A DNA stretch of 64,000 bases. It comes from Paraburkholderia sabiae (GTDB taxonomy: Bacteria > Pseudomonadota > Gammaproteobacteria > Burkholderiales > Burkholderiaceae). Below the pieces are notes generated by a model, which made no database searches, was not told the origin of the DNA, and worked only from the letters and a program-made list of their open reading frames with translations. The position numbers and the translations under genes were made by a program. Positions 34,461 through 44,210 of the stretch are shown piece after piece (the first letter of the stretch is position 1; every line of letters starts with the position of its first letter). The stretch spans positions 3,472,001 through 3,536,000 of the forward strand of contig NZ_CP125295.1 in assembly GCF_030412785.1 (NCBI RefSeq), read 5' to 3'.

Positions 34461-36683
34461 TTACCAGTCGTAGCGCGCTGTCGCCAGCACCGTGCGCTGG
34501 TTGCCGTAGAAACACGCGAACGCACTCTGGCAACCCGTCACATAGCGGCGGTTGAAAATGTTCGTCGCGTTGACCGCGAAGCGCCATTTGCTGATGTCAT
34601 AGTGCACGGCCGCGTCGTACACGGTATAGCCGGGCACATGCAGCGAGTTGTCCGACGCACCCGCGCTATAGCTCGTGTAACGCAAACCGCCGCCGAAACC
34701 GAGGCCCGTCAGCGGTCCCGTATGCCACGTCCAGTCCGCCCATAGCGAAGCCGTCTGACGCGGCAACGGAATCGCCACCGGCCACTTGTTCAGCGAATCG
34801 TCGTTGGCCTTGATGTTCTTCACGTCCTGATACGCATACGACGCGATGATGCTCAGGTCGCGCGTCACGTTGCCGACGGCACTGAACTCGATGCCGCGCG
34901 AACGCACCTCGCCCGTCTGCACGCTGAATGTGCCCGTTGGATCGTTCGGATCGGGCGTCGTGACGTTGGTCTGGTTGATCTGATAGATCGCGGCGTTCAA
35001 CATCAGGTTCTTGTTGAACGGCTGCCAGCGCAAGCCGAGTTCGATCTGCTTGCCCTTGGTCGGCTCAAACGGCGTGCCATCGGGATTGACGCCAATGACG
35101 GGATTGAACGACGTCGCATAGCTGATATACGGCGACAGCCCGTAATCGCCCAGATACACGGCGCCCACGCGATACGTGAACGCGTGATCGTTCTGCCTGT
35201 GCTCTGTGTTCGCGACAGTATCCGTCGTCGTATTGCGGCTCCAGTCTTCGCGGCCGCCAATCGTGAAGACGATGCGCGGCGTCAGCTTGATCTGGTCCTG
35301 CGCATAGACGCCGTAGCTGTCGAGCTTCGTTTTCGTATCGCTATAGCCGAACGAATTCGGTCCCGAGAAGATGTCCGACGTCACCGGAATGTAGACGGGG
35401 TTGAACATGTTCAGACTCGGCGCAAGCGCGAGCTGTTCGCTATCCGTCGACAGTTGCCGGTTGTACTCGAACCCGACCAGCACCGTATGATCGATCGACC
35501 CAGTGCGAAATTTCGCTTGCGCCTGATTGTCGATGTCGAAGCGCGAATAGTTCGGCTGGAACAGACCCGCATAGCGCGTGAGCGACGCTTCCGTCGGATC
35601 GGTGGGATCGAGACCGCCGCCATACACCGTCGAGTTGTTCAGCGACAGATGCATATAGCGCGTGTTCTGACGGAACGTCCACACCGGATTGAAGTGATGC
35701 TCGAAGTTGTAGCCGACCGACCATTGCCGCTTGTCGTAACGCGCGAAGTTGCCGTCGCCCGTATAGAGGTCGTTCGAAATCACGCCGTTCGGGTTCGGCA
35801 GTATCGTGCCGGATGCGGGCAGGAAGTTATCTGACACATCAGAGTTATCGCGCAGATACGTGGCGTAAAGCGTCAACGCGGTATCGGCCGTGGGTTGCCA
35901 TTTGATCGACGGCGCGAGCATCAGGCGTTGATCCGCGTTCGGACCTGTCGGCATGTTGCCGTCGCGTCCCACGCCGACGAAGCGATACGTCAGCGTGCCT
36001 TCCTTGTCGATCTTGCCGCCGAGGTCGATGCCGATCTGCTTGCGCGCATCGGTGCCGATCTGCAACTCGATTTCGCGGATACGTTCGGCTGTCGGCTGCT
36101 TCGTCTGGATATCGACGAGCGAACCGGGATCGCCTTGACCGTATAGCACGGATGTCGGTCCACGCAACACCGTGATGCTTTCGACCTGATACGGATCGAC
36201 ACGCCAGCTCGCCAGATTCAGCGTATTGGGCACTTGCAGCCCATCGACGAACACGCTCGGCGTAAAGCCGCGAATGGCCGTGTACCAGTCGGAGCGCGTA
36301 CTCGCGCCATACGACGAAAAGCCCGGCACATAACGCAGCGCCTGATTGATCGACGTCGCGCCCTGGTCTTCGATCTGCGCGGCGGTAACGACGTTCACCG
36401 TCTGCGGCACTTCATCGAGCGGCGTATCCGTCTTCGTCGCCGTCGACGTGCGATGCGCGACGAAGCCTTCCGTATCGCCCGCCGCTGCGCCTTGCACTTT
36501 CACGGCGGGTAGTGTCGTACCCGTTGCGTGATCCGTTGTTGCGTTCGATTGAGCATTGCCCTGCGCGCTGTTCTGATTATCCGGCGACTGTTGTGCCTGA
36601 GCGTAACCCGTCGCCGCAGCGAAGAAAGTCATGCTGGCTGCCGCAGCAATGGCACGCCGTTGCGTGCCTTTGACCCACTCCAT
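34461..36683 (-). CDS. orbA: TonB-dependent ferric siderophore receptor
   Basis: This 740-residue outer-membrane receptor imports the ferric siderophore. A signal peptide ends near YAQAQQ. A plug domain (about 65-190) contains VPQTVNVVTAAQIEDQGATS and is followed by a 22-strand barrel ending in the aromatic C-terminus ARYDW. No N-terminal signalling (STN) domain is present, so it does not act as a transducer like FpvA. It lies between pvdA and orbL in the siderophore operon. Length and architecture match FoxA/OrbA-type hydroxamate receptors. Confidence 0.93.
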   Translation of the reverse strand: MEWVKGTQRRAIAAAASMTFFAAATGYAQAQQSPDNQNSAQGNAQSNATTDHATGTTLPAVKVQGAAAGDTEGFVAHRTSTATKTDTPLDEVPQTVNVVTAAQIEDQGATSINQALRYVPGFSSYGASTRSDWYTAIRGFTPSVFVDGLQVPNTLNLASWRVDPYQVESITVLRGPTSVLYGQGDPGSLVDIQTKQPTAERIREIELQIGTDARKQIGIDLGGKIDKEGTLTYRFVGVGRDGNMPTGPNADQRLMLAPSIKWQPTADTALTLYATYLRDNSDVSDNFLPASGTILPNPNGVISNDLYTGDGNFARYDKRQWSVGYNFEHHFNPVWTFRQNTRYMHLSLNNSTVYGGGLDPTDPTEASLTRYAGLFQPNYSRFDIDNQAQAKFRTGSIDHTVLVGFEYNRQLSTDSEQLALAPSLNMFNPVYIPVTSDIFSGPNSFGYSDTKTKLDSYGVYAQDQIKLTPRIVFTIGGREDWSRNTTTDTVANTEHRQNDHAFTYRVGAVYLGDYGLSPYISYATSFNPVIGVNPDGTPFEPTKGKQIELGLRWQPFNKNLMLNAAIYQINQTNVTTPDPNDPTGTFSVQTGEVRSRGIEFSAVGNVTRDLSIIASYAYQDVKNIKANDDSLNKWPVAIPLPRQTASLWADWTWHTGPLTGLGFGGGLRYTSYSAGASDNSLHVPGYTVYDAAVHYDISKWRFAVNATNIFNRRYVTGCQSAFACFYGNQRTVLATARYDW

Positions 36684-36732
36684 CTAATACCTCGGAAAGT
36701 TTTCATGCAGCGCATCGCGCCGCTTGTTGTTG

Positions 36733-38133
36733 TCAAAGAGCGAATGCCATGCGGCCGCCGCTCACCCCGGTTTGCGCCCCTGTCTGCGCTTGCACTGCAA
36801 AACTGTTGTCGTTATTGCCCGCTTCGAGCGAGCCGGCGATCTCGTCTGCACGGCGCGCGAGCACCGAAAGCAGCGTGTCGCTCAAGCCATGGCTGTCTTC
36901 GCAGCAGCCTTGCAGATAGATGCGTGGCTGAAAATGCGCGGGCGTCGCGAGCAGATAGTCGCGCGCGACTTCGCATTGCTCGACGGGTTTGCCCAATGCT
37001 TCCGCAAGCGGATCGAGCAGCGTGTGATGCGCATCGCGCCGATAGCCCGTCGCCAGCACCACGACATCGAAGCGTTCCACCGCTGCATCGCCATCCATGC
37101 GGTCGCGCACACGCATTTCGATTTCGTTGCCGTCAACGGCTTGCACCTCGCGCACGGATTCGATCGCGCAGTTGTTCAACAGACGATGCCGCGATGCGCC
37201 GCTCACGTTCTGCACGTAGAGCAGTTCGAAGATCTGTTCGATCAACGGGCGATCGACTACCGAATAGTTCGTGTCGCGGAACGTATCGAGCAACGAACGG
37301 CGCGCGTCTTTAGGCTGCGAATAGATGAGATCCGTGAACGACGGATTGAAAATCTCATTGACGAACGGACTGTCGTCGGCGGGCTTCAACGCGGGCGCGC
37401 GCATCATCAAGGTTGCGTCGACGTGCGGGAAGCGGCGCGTCAGATCAATGAATACTTCGGCTGCGCTCTGACCGCTGCCGACGACGGCAACACGTTTGCG
37501 CTGCGCCATCTCGCGCGTTCCGTCGCCGACGAGATCGCCAATCGACGTGAGATAGCTCGACGAGTGAATCACGGCGGCATCGCGCAACGCCTCGAATGCA
37601 GCGGGAATCTGCGGCACGCCGCCCATGCCGACGGACAACGCGCGCGTCAGGCGATGACGTTCCTTGCCTTGCGCATCGCGCGAATGCACACGCAGATGCG
37701 CGACGGTGCGCGCATCGTTCGCGTCGGCCACGGGTTCGATCTTCGTCACCGATTCGCCGTAATGCACCTGATCGTCAAATGCACTTGCCACCCAGCGCAG
37801 GTAATCATGAAACTCGATACGCGTCGGATAGAAGTTCTTCAGATTGACGAAATCCTGCAGACGGCCACGCTCGAACAGATAGTTGATGAACGTGAAGCGG
37901 CTCTTCGGATCGCGCAGCGTGACGAGATCCTTGAGAAAAGAAATCTGCATGCGGCTGTCGTCGAGCAGCATGCCGCGATGCCAGCCGAATTCCGGCTGCC
38001 GTTCGATAAAGCAGTGCGCGGCCGGCGCACTGCCGTTCTCCGCGAGGCGCACGGCCAGCGCGAGATTCGACGGCCCGAAGCCGACGCCGATCAGATCGTG
38101 AATGTGTTCCCGTTGATTCATCAATTGAGTCAT
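36733..38133 (-). CDS. pvdA: L-ornithine N5-oxygenase
   Basis: This 466-residue flavin monooxygenase hydroxylates the N5 amine of ornithine as the first step to the hydroxamates. The FAD motif GVGFGPSNLALAV is at about residue 16. The NADPH motif VVGSGQSAAEVF is near residue 225 and ATGYRRDAHH lies near the C-terminal part. The start at 38133 has an AGGGAG ribosome site. It lies between orbK and orbA and should supply substrate to both acyltransferases and the NRPSs. Confidence 0.94.
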   Translation of the reverse strand: MTQLMNQREHIHDLIGVGFGPSNLALAVRLAENGSAPAAHCFIERQPEFGWHRGMLLDDSRMQISFLKDLVTLRDPKSRFTFINYLFERGRLQDFVNLKNFYPTRIEFHDYLRWVASAFDDQVHYGESVTKIEPVADANDARTVAHLRVHSRDAQGKERHRLTRALSVGMGGVPQIPAAFEALRDAAVIHSSSYLTSIGDLVGDGTREMAQRKRVAVVGSGQSAAEVFIDLTRRFPHVDATLMMRAPALKPADDSPFVNEIFNPSFTDLIYSQPKDARRSLLDTFRDTNYSVVDRPLIEQIFELLYVQNVSGASRHRLLNNCAIESVREVQAVDGNEIEMRVRDRMDGDAAVERFDVVVLATGYRRDAHHTLLDPLAEALGKPVEQCEVARDYLLATPAHFQPRIYLQGCCEDSHGLSDTLLSVLARRADEIAGSLEAGNNDNSFAVQAQTGAQTGVSGGRMAFAL

Positions 38134-38197
38134 CAAATGTCTCCCTTCTACCAATGGCGACGTACGTTGTGGGGGCGATACGAAACGCGACGCGACA

Positions 38198-39223
38198 TCA
38201 CAGATGCCTGCCGTCGAAGAACGCTTCGCGGATGACACGCATCAGCAGCGCCCGTTTGTGTGGAAAATCGAAATGCGCGATGCTCGAAAAGCCATGCTGT
38301 TTCAGGAAGTCGATCATGCGAACGTTGTCGTGACGCGGCTCGCAGACCACCGCCTGCGTGCGCGGATCATCGAGAAAGAGGTAATGCACGAGCGACGGCA
38401 GCCATGCCGCAACACACGCCGCACCGCGCCAGCGCGTATCGCCGACGAGCATGTGCAAGCCGCGCTCGAAATCCGTCGATGCTGCGAACGGCGCAATGCG
38501 GTCTTCCTTCGCCCAATAAGCCTCGAAGTAACCGAACGGCTCGCCGTCGAATGCGCCGATTAACGGATGCATATGCGGCGTCGACAACACGCGTTCGAGA
38601 TACGCGCGATGCGCGTCGAGCGTCCCCGCTTCGCCCCAGAAAGCGTTGACGCGCGGCTCGTTCATCCACGCGTGCAGATGCTCGAGGTCTTGCGCGACGG
38701 ACGCCGTACGCAACGTGAAGCGATGCCCGAACTCCTGCACATCACGCGCATAAACGACGCCGTCGACATAAGGCGCGCGCCGCGGATGCCGCGCGCCATC
38801 CGTCATCGCATAAGAGAGCGCCGCGACGGGCGCCGATGCAGCGCGCGTGAGCCACAAATCCGGCTGCTGCGCCCACGCGTCGCGCATGCAGACGTTTTGC
38901 AACGTCAGCACGCCGCTGTAACGCAGTGCATCGAGTGCATCACGCTGCAGCTTGCCAATATCGAGTGCAATGCTCTTGCTGTCGCGACTCGCGCCGAACG
39001 CCGCGCGCAACGCGGCCAATATCGCGCGACGTTGTCCGAGCGGCGAAATGCCCTTGCACCATTCGACGATGTGCATCCCGTCTTCGCGCGTCCAGCGTGC
39101 ATGCAACACGATGCCTTCCGCGCGGCCATCCTCCGCGACCGTGATCGCATCGCCCTCCAGATACGCCGCCAGCGACGGCTGCTTGAGCATGTTCATATCG
39201 TCCCGTGTGAAATCAGCGTGCAT
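38198..39223 (-). CDS. orbK: siderophore N-acyltransferase, OrbK-type
   Basis: This 341-residue GNAT enzyme of the IucB/AlcB type carries HPLIGAFDGEPFGYFEAYWA, then KEDRIAPF and DDPRTQAVVCEPR at about residues 215-310. I chose the ATG at 39223 for its GGAGG ribosome site; it overlaps the end of orbJ by 11 bp, so it is translationally coupled. It shares its motifs with orbL, and the pair would each acylate one hydroxyornithine. The N-terminal third is less conserved. Confidence 0.85.
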   Translation of the reverse strand: MHADFTRDDMNMLKQPSLAAYLEGDAITVAEDGRAEGIVLHARWTREDGMHIVEWCKGISPLGQRRAILAALRAAFGASRDSKSIALDIGKLQRDALDALRYSGVLTLQNVCMRDAWAQQPDLWLTRAASAPVAALSYAMTDGARHPRRAPYVDGVVYARDVQEFGHRFTLRTASVAQDLEHLHAWMNEPRVNAFWGEAGTLDAHRAYLERVLSTPHMHPLIGAFDGEPFGYFEAYWAKEDRIAPFAASTDFERGLHMLVGDTRWRGAACVAAWLPSLVHYLFLDDPRTQAVVCEPRHDNVRMIDFLKQHGFSSIAHFDFPHKRALLMRVIREAFFDGRHL

Positions 39224-42200
39224 CGCGCACCTCCGTAGCCGTTTCGCGTGCTTCGCGTTCGATGTTCGCGTCGAGTCGTTGCGCGAGCGCGCCCGCAAGG
39301 TCCGCCAGCGTTTGATGAACGAACACGTCGTCGATCGTGATGCCGTACCCTGCCGCATTCGCGGCATCGACGAAACGCACCACGTCGAACGAGGTCGCGC
39401 CTGCTTCGAATACGTTGTCGTCGATGCCGGGCGCTTCGCCGTCGAATGTATGAGCCCATATGCGTGCCAGCGTCTGCGTGAGTTGCGCGGCACGCGGCGA
39501 CGGTGCGCGAGTCGCGCTATTTGTCTTGATGCGATCCGGACTGTGCGTGTCGCCCGAAATGACAATCGCTTCATCCGGCGCGTCAATAAAACGCGTGACA
39601 GCGGCCAGATAATCGGCGCACAGACGCTCGACGAATGCACCATCGACGAGTTCGCGTCCATACGAAAACGCACCCGTCACACGGCCATCGGGATGCTCGA
39701 CGATATCGAGTTCGAGATCGAACACGACGCGATGACGCACGTCATTGAACTCGTCGACTTCGATGCCGTGCCACTCGCGGCTATCGCTTTGCGCCGGACG
39801 CAAGTAGTTGAACATCACCTGAAACAGCGGATTGCCGTTAGCTGTTCGCGACGCGCTCACCGAATCGACAACCTGCGCGAACGGCGCGGCCACATGCGCA
39901 TACGCGCCCAGCGCAGCTTCGCGTACCGCGTCGATGACGTCGCGCGGCGAAGCCGATTCGCGCATCACCGTGCGCACGACGACCGCATTGATGAACAGAC
40001 CAATCACGTCGTCGGTATCGCGGTCGCGAGTCGATGCAAGGACGCCGACGGCCTGATCGAGCGTGCCGATCTGACGCGCAAGCGCAACGTTCAGGACCGC
40101 GTGCAGCAGCATCGGCAAGGTAGCTTGCGTAGAGACGGCCAGCGCCTTCGCGCGTTCGATCGAATGTGCGTCCAGTTCGAATGCAATGCGGCCCGCACTC
40201 CAGTCAGGCGAAACGGGACGCGCCTGCGAAGGTTGCGGCAAACGCAGCGCCTCGACATCGCGCAACGCGTTGCGCCAGAAGTGCAGGTCGGCTGGTTTGA
40301 CTTGCGTGCGCGCAGCGAATGCGGGCTTCATCGGCGACGTGTTCAACGGCTTGCCCGTCGCGCTCGCAAGATAAGCGCTCTGCACATCGTTGAGCCACAC
40401 GTCGATCGACTGACCATCCGCGACGATGTGATGAATGACAATCGACAGTACGTGATCATCGTCGGCGAGACGGATCAGACGCGCGCGCCACAACGGCGCT
40501 TTGGCGAGATCGAACGGCGTGAGCGCGTCCTCGTCCGTCAGACGCGTCGCCGCTGCAATCCGCTCGTCCGTGGAAGCGAGTTCGCGCACGTCGACGACGG
40601 CCAGCGTCACGCGCTGGTGATCGTCGATCATCTGACGTGGTTCCGCAGCGCCTTCCGTCGACACGAGACGCGCACGCAATGCGGGATGCTTGCATGCCGC
40701 ATGATCGAATGCGCTTTGCAGTGCGCTCACGTTCAGCACGCCACGCAGACGCAGCGCGACGGGAATGTTGTAAGCGGCGCTGTCCGGCTGCGCGCGCCAC
40801 AAGAACCACAGCGCACGCTGCGCGTCGCTCAGTGCGAGATCTTTGACATCGTTCTCTTCCTGCGTATGGCGCGAGCTCTCGCGCACAGTAGCGCGCGGCG
40901 ACTCCGCGACGCGCTGCGCGTACGCAGCGAGCGTCGGCGCCTCGAACAATGTGCGCACGGCAACATCGTGCGAGAGACGTTCGCTGACCCGCGTCGCCAC
41001 GCTCACGGCTGCAAGCGAATGGCCGCCCAGTTCGAAGAAATGATCGGCGCGGCCCACACGCTCGACGCGAAGCACGTCGCACCAGATCTTCGCGAGCGCC
41101 GTTTCGATACCGGGCGCGGGCGCATCGAACGCGCGCTCGACGCGCACCGGCGCAGGCAACGCCGCGCGGTCGATCTTGCGGTTCGCATTGCGCGGCAACG
41201 CATCGAGCACGACGATGTGCGGCGGCACCATATAGTCCGGCAACGCGCGACGCAGATGGTCCGCGAGCGCATCGCCATCCACGCGCTTACTGCGCTTGCT
41301 CGCCTCTTCATTCAACTCGACATACGCCGCGAGCGCCGCATCCACGCCGCTGCCTCGCACGACGGCCACGGCGTCGCGCACATCGTCATGTGCCATCAGA
41401 CGCGCTTCGATTTCGCCAAGCTCGATTCGCAAACCGCGCACCTTCACCTGATGATCGATGCGCCCCACGAACTCCAGCACGCCATTCGCGCGACGCCGCA
41501 CGAGATCGCCCGTGCGATACAGCCGCGCGCCCGGCGCGCCGAACGGATCGGGCATGAAGCGTTCGGCCGTCAGCGCAGCGCGTGCGTGATAGCCGCGCGC
41601 AACGCCAGTGCCGCCCAGATACAGTTCGCCCGTCACGCCGATCGGCAACGGCCGCAGATTCGCATCGAGCACATGCGCGGTGCGCTCGCCGACAGGTGTG
41701 CCGATGGGCAGATACGCGGCATCGGCGATATCGGTCGCGTCTTCGTGCGCGTCGATCATCCATAGCAACGGCGTGATGACCGTCTCCGTCGGACCATATC
41801 CGTTGACGACGCGCACATCGGGAAACGCCTGCCGCAGCGCCGAGAAAGCTTCACGCGAGGTCGCTTCGCCGCCCACCGTCAGCGAGCGCAGCGAACGCGG
41901 CGCGCCATGCGCGCGGGCCCACTCAGCCATTTGCAATGCGTAGCTCGGCGGGAACGCAGCAATCGTGATCCGTTCGCTCGCGAGCGTTTCGCATGTTTGC
42001 GCGGGCGGCCAGAGCGCGTCGTCGGTGATGCGAATATCGACGCCTGCCGACAACGGCGCGAGCCAGCATTCGTGCGCACCGTCGAAATTGATCGACATGA
42101 AATGCAGCACGCGGTCCTTCTCGCGCATGCCGTAGCGCGTGACGATTGCCTCGCAGTGCATCGCGATCGACGCATGATCGACGACGACCCCTTTCGGTTT

Positions 42201-44210
42201 GCCCGTCGAACCCGATGTGTAGATCAGATACGCGGCCTGAGTCGGCGCAATCGACGGTGCGCTATACGCGATGTCTTCTTGCGCCGCATCGTCTTCCGCA
42301 TCGATCAACCACACGCGCGTGCCGTGACGCAGCGGCAGCTTCGGCACGTGACGTCGTTCGGTGACGACATGCTCGATCGACGCGTCGTCGACGATATGCG
42401 CGAGACGTTCGCGCGGATGCGTCGGATCGAGCGGCACGAACGCGCCGCCCGACTTGAGAATGGCGAGCAGACCGACGAACAGATCCGTCGAGCGCCCAAC
42501 TGCAATCCCGACCCGCACTTCCGCGCCGACGCCCGCCGTCATCATGCGAGCCGCGAGACGCGCGGCGCGTGCATCGAGTTCGGCGCGCGTGAGCGTCATG
42601 TCGGCGTCCATCACCGCGCTTACATCAGGCTTCTTTTGCGCGTGTTCCGCCAGCTTCACGTGCACCGGCACGAAGGGTGCACCGTCAGTTTCGTAGCTGT
42701 TCCATGCGTCGATCTGTGCGCATTCTTCTTCCGTCAACCAGTCGAGATCGCCGACAGGCACTTGCGACGAAGCGAGCGCGCTGTCGAGCAACTGCGCATA
42801 CTGGTCCGCGATTCGCTGCACCGCCTGTGCGTTGAACAGATCGGCCGAGTAGACGAACGCTGCATCGAGCGCGCCGTCTTCGCGCTCCTCGAAACCCAGT
42901 GTCAGGTCGAACTTCGCATACGGTGCGCCGAACGGCAGATCGGTGACGCGCACGCCGTCGAATGCGGGCACCACGCGCCCCGCCGCGTATGACGCCATGA
43001 CCTGAAACAGCGGATGATGGCTCGCGCTACGCGGCACGCCGAGCGCTTCGACGATCTGCTCGAACGGCACGTCCTGATGCGATTGACCGTCGACGAGTGC
43101 ACGCTGCACGTCGTCAATCAACGCATCGAATGGCTTGCGCATATCGACGCGTGCGCCGACCACCAGCGTATTCACGAAGAAGCCGATCAAGCCCGCCGTT
43201 TCCGCACGTTCGCGGTTCGCAGCGGGCACGCCAATCTGGATATGCGTCTCGCCGCTCGCTCGCGCGAGCAACGCGTGCAGGGCAGCGAGCAACACGGCGA
43301 ACGGCGTCGCGCGACGCGCCTGCGCGAGCGCACGCACGCGCTGCGCGGCCTGCGCATCGATCGTGAAGTAATGGCGGCCACCGCGCGCGCTGCGCTGCAT
43401 CGGACGCGCGCCGCTGCCGGGCAATGCGATCACGCCTGCATCGGCGTTCACCTGCTCGCGCCAGAATTGAAGCTGTCGCCCGGCCTCGCCCGCATCGAGC
43501 CAGCGCCGCTGCCACAGCGAGAAATCCGCGTATTGCACGGGCAACGGCGCGAGCGCGACCGTCTCGCCGTTTGCGTACGCGCGATAAAACGCCGCCAGTT
43601 CGTCGAGCAACACGTCGATCGACCAGCCGTCCGAGACGACGTGATGCATCGTCAGCACGAGCCAGTGCGTCGTGTCGTTCAGCGCGATCAGGTGCACGCG
43701 CACGAGTGCGTCACTGGCGAGATCGAAAGGCTGCTCTTCGTCTTTCACCGCGACGTCAGCCGCGATGCGTTCGCGGTCCGCTTTCGCTGCGCGCGACAGA
43801 TCCGTGAAGCGCCACGGGCAGCGCGACGGCGCATGCACGATCTGCTCGACGCCGCCGTCGGCGGATTCCGCGAACGTCGTGCGCAATGCTTCGTGACGCG
43901 CGATCAACGCATCGAATGCGTGACGCAGCACCGCGCGGTTCAGTTCGCCGTCGAGCCGCAACCGGCTCGTGACGTGATACGCCGCCGGTTCGTCGATCAT
44001 GCGCGCATGCAGCCAAAGCCGCGTCTGTGCGAACGACGCGGGCACTGCCGACGAGCGGTCCGCGCGCGCGGGAATCGGCAGCATGCGGAAGTCGATGCCA
44101 GCTTCGGCGAGCTTCGTGATGAACAGCTTGCGCTGCGTGTCGGGCAATTGCGCGAAACGCGCGGCAAGCGCCAGCAGATCGGGAGTGGATTTCATTCGAT
44201 CGTTCCTCAT
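39213..44210 (-). CDS. orbJ: NRPS OrbJ-type, C-A-T-C-T
   Basis: This 1665-residue synthetase adds the last residue. Domains in order: condensation (about 30-450, HHVVSDG), adenylation (about 500-1000), carrier (LGGHSLAAVS near 1058), condensation (about 1120-1540, HHIVADGQS) and a C-terminal carrier-like domain with FEAGATSFDVV near 1602. The adenylation specificity code reads DGEATGGITK (last Lys assumed), like module 1 of orbI, so an N5-acyl-hydroxyornithine is expected. No thioesterase or reductase is present; release may occur by condensation with an amine, as proposed for ornibactin with putrescine. The start overlaps the orbI stop (ATGA). A second ATG at 44195 has a better ribosome site. 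Confidence 0.92.
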   Translation of the reverse strand: MRNDRMKSTPDLLALAARFAQLPDTQRKLFITKLAEAGIDFRMLPIPARADRSSAVPASFAQTRLWLHARMIDEPAAYHVTSRLRLDGELNRAVLRHAFDALIARHEALRTTFAESADGGVEQIVHAPSRCPWRFTDLSRAAKADRERIAADVAVKDEEQPFDLASDALVRVHLIALNDTTHWLVLTMHHVVSDGWSIDVLLDELAAFYRAYANGETVALAPLPVQYADFSLWQRRWLDAGEAGRQLQFWREQVNADAGVIALPGSGARPMQRSARGGRHYFTIDAQAAQRVRALAQARRATPFAVLLAALHALLARASGETHIQIGVPAANRERAETAGLIGFFVNTLVVGARVDMRKPFDALIDDVQRALVDGQSHQDVPFEQIVEALGVPRSASHHPLFQVMASYAAGRVVPAFDGVRVTDLPFGAPYAKFDLTLGFEEREDGALDAAFVYSADLFNAQAVQRIADQYAQLLDSALASSQVPVGDLDWLTEEECAQIDAWNSYETDGAPFVPVHVKLAEHAQKKPDVSAVMDADMTLTRAELDARAARLAARMMTAGVGAEVRVGIAVGRSTDLFVGLLAILKSGGAFVPLDPTHPRERLAHIVDDASIEHVVTERRHVPKLPLRHGTRVWLIDAEDDAAQEDIAYSAPSIAPTQAAYLIYTSGSTGKPKGVVVDHASIAMHCEAIVTRYGMREKDRVLHFMSINFDGAHECWLAPLSAGVDIRITDDALWPPAQTCETLASERITIAAFPPSYALQMAEWARAHGAPRSLRSLTVGGEATSREAFSALRQAFPDVRVVNGYGPTETVITPLLWMIDAHEDATDIADAAYLPIGTPVGERTAHVLDANLRPLPIGVTGELYLGGTGVARGYHARAALTAERFMPDPFGAPGARLYRTGDLVRRRANGVLEFVGRIDHQVKVRGLRIELGEIEARLMAHDDVRDAVAVVRGSGVDAALAAYVELNEEASKRSKRVDGDALADHLRRALPDYMVPPHIVVLDALPRNANRKIDRAALPAPVRVERAFDAPAPGIETALAKIWCDVLRVERVGRADHFFELGGHSLAAVSVATRVSERLSHDVAVRTLFEAPTLAAYAQRVAESPRATVRESSRHTQEENDVKDLALSDAQRALWFLWRAQPDSAAYNIPVALRLRGVLNVSALQSAFDHAACKHPALRARLVSTEGAAEPRQMIDDHQRVTLAVVDVRELASTDERIAAATRLTDEDALTPFDLAKAPLWRARLIRLADDDHVLSIVIHHIVADGQSIDVWLNDVQSAYLASATGKPLNTSPMKPAFAARTQVKPADLHFWRNALRDVEALRLPQPSQARPVSPDWSAGRIAFELDAHSIERAKALAVSTQATLPMLLHAVLNVALARQIGTLDQAVGVLASTRDRDTDDVIGLFINAVVVRTVMRESASPRDVIDAVREAALGAYAHVAAPFAQVVDSVSASRTANGNPLFQVMFNYLRPAQSDSREWHGIEVDEFNDVRHRVVFDLELDIVEHPDGRVTGAFSYGRELVDGAFVERLCADYLAAVTRFIDAPDEAIVISGDTHSPDRIKTNSATRAPSPRAAQLTQTLARIWAHTFDGEAPGIDDNVFEAGATSFDVVRFVDAANAAGYGITIDDVFVHQTLADLAGALAQRLDANIEREARETATEVRDAR

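Noticed and set aside
34411..38197. Further OrbS-type promoters before orbL, orbA or pvdA
   Set aside because: No TAAA-N17-CGTC found on the minus strand in the short gaps; these genes are probably transcribed from the orbI promoter.
38952..41765. A 937-codon plus-strand frame opposite orbJ
   Set aside because: Arg/His-rich shadow without domains, opposite NRPS condensation and adenylation motifs.
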